Part shown: positions 17,381 through 24,413 of the stretch, piece by piece
Layout: the number at the start of each line of letters is the position of its first letter
How positions within the stretch are numbered: position 1 is the stretch's first letter
Source: Candidatus Phyllobacterium onerii
GTDB lineage: Bacteria; Pseudomonadota; Alphaproteobacteria; Rhizobiales; Rhizobiaceae
Direction of reading: 5' to 3'
Length of the DNA stretch: 45,546 nucleotides
Assembly (NCBI RefSeq): GCF_028331445.1
Contig: NZ_JAQMHX010000022.1
Span: forward strand, 1-45,546
Notes under the pieces: model-generated
Databases searched by the model: none
What the model was told of the DNA's origin: nothing
What the model saw: only the letters and a program-made list of their open reading frames with translations
Program-made: the position numbers and the translations under genes

Positions 17381-18664
17381 TTATTGCCGGCTCAGTCGAA
17401 GCGCCGCGGCCCGGCGATGGCCCTCCATACCCTCTGTGCGACTTTGCCGTACCGAGGGGGGAGCGACCGCGGCCACACCGCGCGCGTCGAGCCATTGGTG
17501 GGTGCACACTTTGACGTAGGAACCTACCCAGAGACCTCCGGTGTAACGTCCTGCGGCCATGGTCGGAAGCGTGTGATTCGTCCCGCAGCACTTGTCAGAG
17601 TACACAACGCTGGCAAGTTCCCCGATGAAGAGAGAGCCATAGTTGCGCAATTTTCCTGCCGTGGAATGGGCATCGCGTGTGTGAACCTCAAGGTGTTCGG
17701 CCGCGATGTGGTCCGAATACGCGATCATTGCGGCTTCATCGGCACAAACGGTGATCTCACCGTAGTCACGCCAGGCGACGCCGGCGACGTCGGCCGTGGG
17801 CAGTGTTGCCAGCTGGCGTTCCACCGCCTCCAGTGCAGCCTCGGCGAGTTTTTGATCGGTTGTGATAAGGCCAACCCGGGTCCTGACATCGTGTTCGGCT
17901 TGCGCCAGAAGGTCGGTGGCGATCATCTCCGCGTCGCCTGTTTCGTCGGCAACGATATAAATTTCGCTGGGGCCTGCCAATTGGTCGATGCCTACCTGGC
18001 CGAACACCTGCCGCTTGGCCTCATTGACGTAGGCGTTGCCGGGTCCAACGATCTTGTCGACGGCGGGAATGGTTTCGGTGCCGAACGCCATGGCGGCAAT
18101 GGCCTGCGCACCGCCCACTTTGAAGATCCTGTCGGCGCCCGACAAATGGCAGCCGGCAATCATGGCCGGATGGGCGTTGGGCGGCAGGCAGGCGATGACA
18201 TGATCGCAGCCGGCAACCTTTGCCGGCACGATAGTCATGACGGGTGCAGATAGGATCGGATATCGGCCCCCGGGCACATAGGCTCCAACAACCTCAATCG
18301 GAATGACGCGGTGTCCGAGGTGCAGTCCCGGAAGGGCGTCGAATTCGAGCGGAAGTAGGGATCGCAGTTGCGCTTCGGCGAACGCCTTGACGCGCTCAAT
18401 GGCAAACTCAGTGTCTTTCCTGGTCTGGGGATCGAGATTGGCAACGGCTTCCAGGCGATCCTCGTGACTCACCTCGAATGTGACTAGATCGGACCGGTCA
18501 TAGGTGCGTGCATATTCTCCGACGGCATCGTCTCCGCGTGCCCGCACATTCGCAATGATGTCCTTGACCACGGCCTCAATTGCAGCAGTATCCGAAATCG
18601 AGACAACGTTTGGCTGCTTGAGATGATTTATCCTGTCACCGAATTGGCGGGAGCGGTTTGCCAT
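17381..18664 (-). CDS. hpsN: HisD-family dehydrogenase, sulfopropanediol 3-dehydrogenase-type (HpsN-like)
   Basis: This 427-residue NAD-dependent dehydrogenase is in the histidinol dehydrogenase family. The hallmark blocks are 'GAYVPGGRYPILSAPVMTIVPAKVAG', 'VDKIVGPGNAYVNEAKR', 'DQLAGPSEIYIVAD', 'AQAEHD' (Zn-site Gln/His), 'SDHIAAEHLEVHT' (catalytic Glu-His) and a C-terminal 'EGMEGHRRAAALR' with the last metal His. No other his genes are near. It is divergent from an XRE-cupin regulator and an ABC importer, so a catabolic role is likelier than histidine synthesis. The C-terminal block with 'APPSVRQS..EG.EGHRRAA' is what I recall from HpsN, which oxidises dihydroxypropane sulfonate to sulfolactate. 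The start chosen at 18664 has CCGGAG upstream. The substrate is inferred. Confidence 0.75.
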   Translation of the reverse strand: MANRSRQFGDRINHLKQPNVVSISDTAAIEAVVKDIIANVRARGDDAVGEYARTYDRSDLVTFEVSHEDRLEAVANLDPQTRKDTEFAIERVKAFAEAQLRSLLPLEFDALPGLHLGHRVIPIEVVGAYVPGGRYPILSAPVMTIVPAKVAGCDHVIACLPPNAHPAMIAGCHLSGADRIFKVGGAQAIAAMAFGTETIPAVDKIVGPGNAYVNEAKRQVFGQVGIDQLAGPSEIYIVADETGDAEMIATDLLAQAEHDVRTRVGLITTDQKLAEAALEAVERQLATLPTADVAGVAWRDYGEITVCADEAAMIAYSDHIAAEHLEVHTRDAHSTAGKLRNYGSLFIGELASVVYSDKCCGTNHTLPTMAAGRYTGGLWVGSYVKVCTHQWLDARGVAAVAPPSVRQSRTEGMEGHRRAAALRLSRQ

Positions 18665-18834
18665 TTGGATCTCCGGGTTGCTTGTTGGAGGAATGTCGTC
18701 ACAATCGGGCACCCGCCGCTTTACTGCAATTGCTGGCGGAGCATCTGTTCAGTATATTCACCAAGGCGGCGCGTTGTGTACGTCGTGCGGTGACAGGCTG
18801 TTTCGATGAGGCACTCCAATCTTGGGAAAATCCA
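18665..18834. promoter_or_regulatory. Divergent promoter region of dehydrogenase and regulator
   Basis: This 170-bp spacer separates the divergent HisD-like gene (minus) and the XRE-cupin gene (plus). Both promoters and any operator of the regulator should lie here. No perfect palindrome was found by eye. Confidence 0.5.
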
Positions 18835-19383
18835 ATGCCAAAAATCGGCGTCAAATTGAAAGAGATGCGGCGCAGGCGCGATTTGGGCGTGCGAGAGCTG
18901 GCAGTGAGGTCCGGAATCTCCCATTCCACCATTTCCCTGATCGAGCGGGACAGGATGAGTCCGTCAATCGACACGTTGAGCGCGGTGCTGGACGCTCTCG
19001 GAACAACGCTCCCCGGGTTCTTCAGCGATCTTCAGTCGAGCCTGCCATACACACCGTTCTACGGAGGGGAGGAATTGGTGGAGATCGGCAAGGTCGACAC
19101 CATCTCCTACCGTGTCATCGGGCTCAACCATCCTAACCGGCAACTTCTAATGCTGCACGAGACCTACGCGGTCGGCGCTGACACCGGAGAAGCCTTCGCG
19201 CATGCCGCGCAGGAAGCGGGAATGGTGATCAAAGGTGCAGTGGAAGTGACCGTTGGCGGCCAGAAAAAGATCCTGAACAAGGGCGATGGGTACTATTTCG
19301 ACAGCCGGCTCCCCCATCGCTTCCGCAACGTCGGCGAGCAGAAAAGCGAAATCTTGAGCGCGATAACCCCGCCGACATATTGA
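18835..19383 (+). CDS. XRE-family regulator with C-terminal cupin
   Basis: This 182-residue transcription factor has an N-terminal helix-turn-helix (about residues 5-60: 'LKEMRRRRDLGVRELAVRSG', 'HSTISLIERDRMSPSIDTLS'). The C-terminal cupin sensor (about 105-180) carries 'HAAQEAGMVIKGAVEVTVGG', 'LNKGDGYYFDS' and 'PHRFRNVG'. Regulators of this architecture (PuuR/SutR-like) control the uptake and breakdown of polyamines, amino acids and sulfonates. It sits between the divergent dehydrogenase and the ABC importer and is the likely local regulator of both. The ATG at 18835 places the HTH at the N-terminus; the longer upstream frame is not needed. Confidence 0.85.
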   Translation: MPKIGVKLKEMRRRRDLGVRELAVRSGISHSTISLIERDRMSPSIDTLSAVLDALGTTLPGFFSDLQSSLPYTPFYGGEELVEIGKVDTISYRVIGLNHPNRQLLMLHETYAVGADTGEAFAHAAQEAGMVIKGAVEVTVGGQKKILNKGDGYYFDSRLPHRFRNVGEQKSEILSAITPPTY

Positions 19384-19391
19384 CTTGGAAT

Positions 19392-19407
19392 GGTGATTTT
19401 AATCACC
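19392..19407 (+). promoter_or_regulatory. Palindrome between regulator and PotD-like gene
   Basis: Perfect 7-bp arms (GGTGATT and AATCACC) flank a 2-bp centre, 8 bp past the regulator stop and about 80 bp before the PotD-like start. The tight spacing suits an operator for a dimeric HTH protein such as the adjacent XRE regulator. It could instead be part of a weak terminator. Confidence 0.5.
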
Positions 19408-19484
19408 GCGGCGCTTTATCAGGCTTTCAATCGAGTCAAACTGTGGTTTCTTAGTTTGGTCATAGAAAAACAAGGGGAATGACA

Positions 19485-20525
19485 ATGAAAATTCTGAACG
19501 CAACGTTGATTGTATGCGCGTTGGCGACCACCGGAACAGCGACCGCTGAAGCCCGTGATCTGACAGTCGTGTCTTGGGGTGGTAACTACCAGGACGCCCA
19601 GCGCAAAATCTATTTCGAGCCTTTCGCAAAGCAGGCTGGAAAGCCGCTGCTCGATGAGAGTTGGGACGGCGGATACGGCGTGCTTCAGGCCAAGGTGAAA
19701 GCGGGCGTTCCAAACTGGGATGCTGTCCAGGTTGAGGCCGAGGAACTTGCGCTTGGTTGCGCGGACGGCATTTACGAAAAGGTCGACTGGGACAAGTTGG
19801 GCGGCAAGTCCAAGTTCTTACCCGCTGCCGTCAGCGATTGCGGCGTTGGCGCCATCGTTTGGTCAACTGGAATTTCCTACGATGGCGACAAGTTGAAACA
19901 AGCGCCGGCCTCTTGGGCCGACTTTTGGGACACGAAGAAGATTCCCGGCAAGCGAGGCTTGCGCAAAGGAGCGAAATACGCGCTTGAATTCGCCTTGATG
20001 GCGGACGGGGTGGCTGCCGATGAAGTTTACTCCGTCCTTGCTACCCCGGAAGGCGTCGATAGAGCCTTCAAAAAACTCGATGAGCTGAAGCCGAACATTG
20101 TCTGGTGGGAGGCCGGAGCGCAGCCGCTTCAGTTGCTCTCCTCGGGAGAGGTGGTCATGACGACTGCTTATAACGGTCGTATCAGCGGTTTGAACCGGTC
20201 CGAAGGCAAGCACTTCGGCTTTGTGTTTCCGGGCAGCATCTATGCTATCGACAGTTGGGTGGTGCTGAAGGACAGTCCCAACAAGGACACGGCGATGGAC
20301 TTCATAGCCTATGCAAGCAAGGCGGACAACCAGTCTAAATTGCCCGAATACATCGCCTACGGACTTCCCAACATTGAGGCGGGGAAACTCGTGCCGGCAA
20401 AATTCCAGACCGAGCTTCCGACGTCGCCGGACAACCTCAAGGGAGCGATTTCCCTGGATGTTGATTTCTGGACCGACAATTCCGAGGCCCTGACGCAGCG
20501 GTTCAATGCCTGGCTCGCGCAATGA
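19485..20525 (+). CDS. PotD-like periplasmic solute-binding protein
   Basis: This 346-residue protein has a Sec signal peptide ending near 'TATAEA'. The mature N-terminus 'RDLTVVSWGGNYQDAQRK' is typical of the spermidine/putrescine and opine-type type II binding proteins (PotD/PotF class). Further family blocks are 'GVPNWDAVQVEAEEL', 'CGVGAIVWSTGISYDGDK', 'WADFWDTKKIPGKRGLRKG' and 'WWEAGAQPLQLLSSGEVVMTTAYNGR'. It delivers ligand to the membrane complex encoded by the next three genes. AAGGGG lies at better spacing for ATG 19485 than for ATG 19479. Given the HisD-like neighbour, the ligand may be a small hydroxylated or sulfonated compound and not a polyamine. Confidence 0.9.
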   Translation: MKILNATLIVCALATTGTATAEARDLTVVSWGGNYQDAQRKIYFEPFAKQAGKPLLDESWDGGYGVLQAKVKAGVPNWDAVQVEAEELALGCADGIYEKVDWDKLGGKSKFLPAAVSDCGVGAIVWSTGISYDGDKLKQAPASWADFWDTKKIPGKRGLRKGAKYALEFALMADGVAADEVYSVLATPEGVDRAFKKLDELKPNIVWWEAGAQPLQLLSSGEVVMTTAYNGRISGLNRSEGKHFGFVFPGSIYAIDSWVVLKDSPNKDTAMDFIAYASKADNQSKLPEYIAYGLPNIEAGKLVPAKFQTELPTSPDNLKGAISLDVDFWTDNSEALTQRFNAWLAQ

Positions 20526-20648
20526 CTTTGTCCTGCATGAGCGCTGAGAGATACGCGGTCCTGCCTTCACTGTTGTGACGGACAGGCCCGCGGTTTGTCG
20601 GAGCCGTCGCCATTGCGCATTGCTTGCCGAGAGCCGAGGTGATCGACG

Positions 20649-21716
20649 TTGAACAATCCATTCATTCGCTTGGAGGAGGTCAGCAAATCCTTCGGGCTCC
20701 TCACCGTGGTCGAGGGACTGAATCTTGAGATTGGCAAGGGGGAGTTCATCAGCCTGCTTGGTCCCTCCGGTTCGGGCAAAACGACGATACTTATGATGCT
20801 TGCGGGTTTCGAGAATCCGACAAGCGGCGCGATCTGGGCGGGCGGCAACCGAATTGACAGTTTGCCGCCGCACAGACGCAATATGGGTGTCGTCTTCCAG
20901 AATTATGCGCTCTTCCCGCACATGACGGTTTCCCAGAACGTCGCCTTCCCCTTGAAAATGCGCAGCCTCCCGCGTGCGGAGGTGAAGGAGCGCGTGGGAA
21001 AGGCGCTCGATATGGTGCAGCTTGGTTCACTTGCCGAGCGGCGTCCGTCACAGCTGTCGGGCGGACAGCAGCAACGGGTTGCATTGGCACGTGCCCTGAT
21101 CTTCGAGCCAGAAGTGGTCTTGATGGACGAGCCGCTCGGCGCACTGGACAAGCAACTGCGCGAACAAATGCAATTGGACATCAGGGATCTGCATCGGCGG
21201 CTCAAGCTGACGATCGTCTTTGTGACGCACGATCAATCGGAGGCGTTGACGATGTCGGATCGCATCGCGATTTTCAACCGCGGAAAAATAGAACAGATTG
21301 GCAAACCCTCGGATATCTACGACCATCCGAGCACGCAATTCGTCGCGGAGTTCATTGGCGAGACAAATCTGGTTTGGGGTACGGTAAAAAGCATGGAAGG
21401 TGGCACGGCCCGTGTCGGGTTGCCCGCCGGCCAGCAGGTTTTCGTTGAAACAGCCACGGACCTTGGCCCAAACAGCAGTGTTTGCCTGTCGATAAGACCC
21501 GAGCGGATAAAGGTGGGACGCCGCGAGGCTGCGGGCAACAACATCACCGCCGCCGTCTCCGATATCGTCTATCACGGGGATCATTTGCGGCTGATTGCAC
21601 GAAGCGACGGCCAGTCGCTGATCGTCAAGACGGACCGCAGCCAGCCCACGCTTTCGATTGGTGATGAGGTGCAACTTTCCTTCCTGTCGTCCGATTGCTG
21701 GGTGGTCAGTCCATGA
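20649..21716 (+). CDS. PotA-like ABC transporter ATPase
   Basis: This 355-residue ATP-binding subunit is complete. Walker A is 'GPSGSGKT' (about residues 38-45), followed by the Q-loop 'FQNYALFPHMTV'. The signature is 'LSGGQQQR', Walker B is 'VVLMDEPLGALD' and the switch His is in 'VTHDQSEA'. A C-terminal TOBE domain follows ('SVCLSIRPERIKVG', 'VQLSF'). It energises uptake by the PotD/PotB/PotC-like partners. The start is a TTG at 20649 (reading L/M-N-N-P-F), since no ATG sits closer to the conserved N-terminus. The stop overlaps the next start by four bases, indicating one operon. Confidence 0.9.
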   Translation: MNNPFIRLEEVSKSFGLLTVVEGLNLEIGKGEFISLLGPSGSGKTTILMMLAGFENPTSGAIWAGGNRIDSLPPHRRNMGVVFQNYALFPHMTVSQNVAFPLKMRSLPRAEVKERVGKALDMVQLGSLAERRPSQLSGGQQQRVALARALIFEPEVVLMDEPLGALDKQLREQMQLDIRDLHRRLKLTIVFVTHDQSEALTMSDRIAIFNRGKIEQIGKPSDIYDHPSTQFVAEFIGETNLVWGTVKSMEGGTARVGLPAGQQVFVETATDLGPNSSVCLSIRPERIKVGRREAAGNNITAAVSDIVYHGDHLRLIARSDGQSLIVKTDRSQPTLSIGDEVQLSFLSSDCWVVSP

Positions 21717-22894
21717 ATGCGCCAAGGCTCAGCAAACAGGTGATTTCCCTGGCGCTTGTCGCGCCGCTGTTGCTGTTCCTTATTGTTTTTTTTGCGTTGC
21801 CGCTCGTCACGATGATGAAGTCCGCTGTGTCCGACCCGGTGGCGGCACGCACGCTCCCCGCCACCGCGAGATCGGTTTCGAGCTGGAATCGCACCAGCCC
21901 CCCAACCGTCGAAATGCAAGCTGCTTTCGTTGCCGACCTGCGCCAGATCAGCGACGACCAGTTGTTCGGGGATCTTGTCCGGCGGCTGAACAGTGCCAAA
22001 TCCGGCTTTCGCACCTTGATGCCCAAAACGCGTAAGGCTGCTTTGGACACGGCCGGAAGCATTGATCTTGTTGCACTGGACAAGCGATGGGGTGACATTT
22101 CCTACTGGCAGGCCGTCAGCGTGGCAGCATCTTCGACAATCACAGACCGCAATCTTTTGGCAGCAGTTGACCTGCAACGGGACGCCTCCGGTGCAATTGC
22201 CTCCCTTCCGGCTGATGCTTCGGCGAACAAGGCCATCATGCTGCGGACATTTGTGATGGCTTTGACGGTGACAGGGGCGTGCGTTTTGATCGGTTTTCCC
22301 TTTGCCATGATCGCTGCCTCGGTCGATGGCTGGAAGCGGCAATTGTTGCTGGGTGCGGTGCTGCTCCCGCTCTGGACGTCATTGCTGGTGCGAACCGCGG
22401 CATGGTTCATCTTGTTGCAGGACAGGGGGCTGATCAATTCGGTCTTGATGCAATCGGGCGTAACGTCAAGTCCGATACCGCTGATCTTCAACCGAGCCGG
22501 CGTCATCATCGCCATGACCCATGTCCTGCTTCCCTTCATGGTGCTTCCGATCTTCAGTGTGCTGATCGGTATCCCCAAAAACCTGATGCCGGCCGCGGCG
22601 TCGTTGGGCGCTCATCCCGTCAGGGCATTCTTGAATGTCTTGCTGCCGCTCGGGCTGCGCGGCGTCGTTTCTGGTTCGCTCCTGGTATTCATGAGCGCGC
22701 TCGGTTACTACATCACGCCGGCCCTGATCGGTGGCGCGAAGGATCAGATGATCAGTTCGGTGATCGCCTACTACGCCACGGGCGCAGCCAACTGGGGCAT
22801 GGCAGGGGCGCTCGGACTGGTCCTCCTGGCGGCCACGATGATCCTTTATGCGATATATCTCAGACTTTCGTCAGAACGGGAAACGAGTCCGTGA
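21713..22894 (+). CDS. PotB-like ABC permease with inserted periplasmic region
   Basis: This 393-residue inner-membrane permease has a first membrane helix at about residues 9-37. A polar region of about 140 residues follows ('SSWNRTSPPTVEMQAAFVADL...'), then the permease core of about five helices. The coupling motif region contains 'AAASLGAHPVRAFLNVLLPLGLRGVVSGSLLVF'. The long insert between helix 1 and the core is characteristic of a rhizobial PotB subgroup of about 400 residues, compared with about 280 in classical PotB. ATGA overlaps with the ATPase stop upstream and GTGA overlaps downstream indicate tight translational coupling. Confidence 0.88.
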   Translation: MNAPRLSKQVISLALVAPLLLFLIVFFALPLVTMMKSAVSDPVAARTLPATARSVSSWNRTSPPTVEMQAAFVADLRQISDDQLFGDLVRRLNSAKSGFRTLMPKTRKAALDTAGSIDLVALDKRWGDISYWQAVSVAASSTITDRNLLAAVDLQRDASGAIASLPADASANKAIMLRTFVMALTVTGACVLIGFPFAMIAASVDGWKRQLLLGAVLLPLWTSLLVRTAAWFILLQDRGLINSVLMQSGVTSSPIPLIFNRAGVIIAMTHVLLPFMVLPIFSVLIGIPKNLMPAAASLGAHPVRAFLNVLLPLGLRGVVSGSLLVFMSALGYYITPALIGGAKDQMISSVIAYYATGAANWGMAGALGLVLLAATMILYAIYLRLSSERETSP

Positions 22895-23685
22895 GCCTGT
22901 TGCGTTTTTCGAAACTGATTTTCGGTTCTGCGACCGTCTTCTTTCTGATCGCACCGCTGATTGCGATCCTGCCGCTCGCTTTCACCGACAGTGTCTTCCT
23001 CAACTATCCCATTCCAGCCTACTCAACCCGCTGGTTCGTTGAGCTGTTCACCGCCGGTGTGTGGCAGCGGTCCATCATCAACAGCCTCATCATCGGTTGC
23101 GGCACCACGGTGCTTGCGACATTGCTGGGAACCGTTGGTGCCGTCGGACTGCGCGACAAGCAGCTTTCGCTTGTCCTTACGACCATCAAGACGATTTTTC
23201 TCTTGCCGATGGTGGTGCCGGCGGTGGTGCTCGGCGTCGGCATGCAGCTCATGTTTGCTCGATATGCTTTGACCAACACCTATCTTGGGGTGATCATAGC
23301 CCACACTGTGGTGGCGGTGCCCTTTGTCGTTGTCAACGTCCTGGCGGTATTGCAGGGGATTGATCGCCGGCTGGAGCAGGCGGCAGCCAGTCTCGGCGCA
23401 GCACCCGTGACGGTGCTGCAACAAGTTACCTTGCCGCTGGCGCTCCCCGGTATCGTATCTGGGGCTGTTTTCGCCTTTGCGACGTCGTTGGACGAAGTCG
23501 TGCTGACGCTGTTCGTGGCGGGGCCAAACCAGCGGACGCTCGCACGGCAAATGTTCTCCACGATACGGGAAAACATCAGCCCGGCGATCGCCGCCGCGGC
23601 CTTCGTTTTCATTGTCGGCACGGTGTTGATTGCGATCGTTGTGAACTTTTCGCGAGGTACCAAACGGGCGAAGGAGGTGAGATAG
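22891..23685 (+). CDS. PotC-like ABC permease
   Basis: This 264-residue permease has six predicted membrane helices. The EAA coupling loop reads 'RRLEQAAASLGAAPVTVLQQVTLPLALPGIVSGAVFAF', followed by 'TSLDEVVLTLFVAG', a strong PotC signature. It pairs with the PotB-like subunit to form the transport channel. The GTG start at 22891 overlaps the upstream stop by four bases. A basic C-terminal tail ends in the cytoplasm. It is the last gene of the four-gene importer operon. Confidence 0.9.
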   Translation: MSLLRFSKLIFGSATVFFLIAPLIAILPLAFTDSVFLNYPIPAYSTRWFVELFTAGVWQRSIINSLIIGCGTTVLATLLGTVGAVGLRDKQLSLVLTTIKTIFLLPMVVPAVVLGVGMQLMFARYALTNTYLGVIIAHTVVAVPFVVVNVLAVLQGIDRRLEQAAASLGAAPVTVLQQVTLPLALPGIVSGAVFAFATSLDEVVLTLFVAGPNQRTLARQMFSTIRENISPAIAAAAFVFIVGTVLIAIVVNFSRGTKRAKEVR

Positions 23686-23832
23686 GACACATGATGGCCA
23701 AACGTCTTGCTGCCAATCAGCAATGATGGGCATTTCAAACGAAGCTTAACAGCCCGTTTCTGTGCATAAGCTGGAAAACCAGACGGTGCTGGAAACGGCT
23801 CCCTGAAAAAGTCGTCGGAATACGAACGTGCA

Positions 23833-24345
23833 TCAATACTGGGGGAAGTGGACACGCATGGCTTTTTCCTCCTGACCAATTCGAACCGAAAGCGGGATCA
23901 GATAGAGAGGCATGCCTAGGGCAAGCGTCCAGAATGCATGGAGCGTGAGCGCAAATCCGATGAGCTCCGGAAGGATGTTCAGGTAATAATTCGGATGCCT
24001 GACAAGACGGAACAGCAGGGACGTAACCAGCACGTGATTTCGAGCGATGATGAGTCTGACTGTCCATTGTGGACCAAGGCTCGCAATCACCACTATCAGG
24101 AATAGTGCACCAACAAGATAGATGGCCAGTCCAACCCAAGTGACGGTGTCTATACTGTGGTCAGAGAACCCGTATTCGGTAATCGCACACAGATAAAACG
24201 CAACATGCGCGACAGCCAGGATGTTTGAGTTGGTCTTGCCAATCTCCGTGGCGCCGGCAGCTTTCAGCTTCCGCTCATTGCTGATCGAAATGAGGAGCGT
24301 TGCCACCCGAAACGTAACAGTAAGAGTGATAAACAAAATAAGCAT
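23833..24345 (-). CDS. Isoprenylcysteine carboxyl methyltransferase-like membrane protein
   Basis: This 170-residue integral membrane protein has about four hydrophobic segments. Near the C-terminus it carries 'RLVRHPNYYLNILPELIGFAL', the R-H-P-N-Y and P-E signature of the ICMT/phospholipid methyltransferase superfamily. The final 'IGQEEKAMRVHFPQY' resembles the usual 'R...EE..L...F..Y' ending that completes the SAM site. Bacterial members methylate unknown small or lipid substrates. The ATG has GAGG upstream. It is convergent with the importer operon and lies 68 bp downstream of the signalling gene on the same strand. Confidence 0.85.
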   Translation of the reverse strand: MLILFITLTVTFRVATLLISISNERKLKAAGATEIGKTNSNILAVAHVAFYLCAITEYGFSDHSIDTVTWVGLAIYLVGALFLIVVIASLGPQWTVRLIIARNHVLVTSLLFRLVRHPNYYLNILPELIGFALTLHAFWTLALGMPLYLIPLSVRIGQEEKAMRVHFPQY

Positions 24346-24413
24346 CGCAGCCTCTTGCTCGTTAAGAACCTGTTCGTTCTGACCGTCGAATCATCGCATC
24401 TGTCAGCTGTGTT

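Noticed and set aside
17345..18253. 302-codon plus-strand frame
   Set aside because: It is antisense to the HisD-like dehydrogenase, whose motifs are complete.
19863..20921. 352-codon minus-strand frame
   Set aside because: It is antisense to the PotD-like and PotA-like genes and has no domain.
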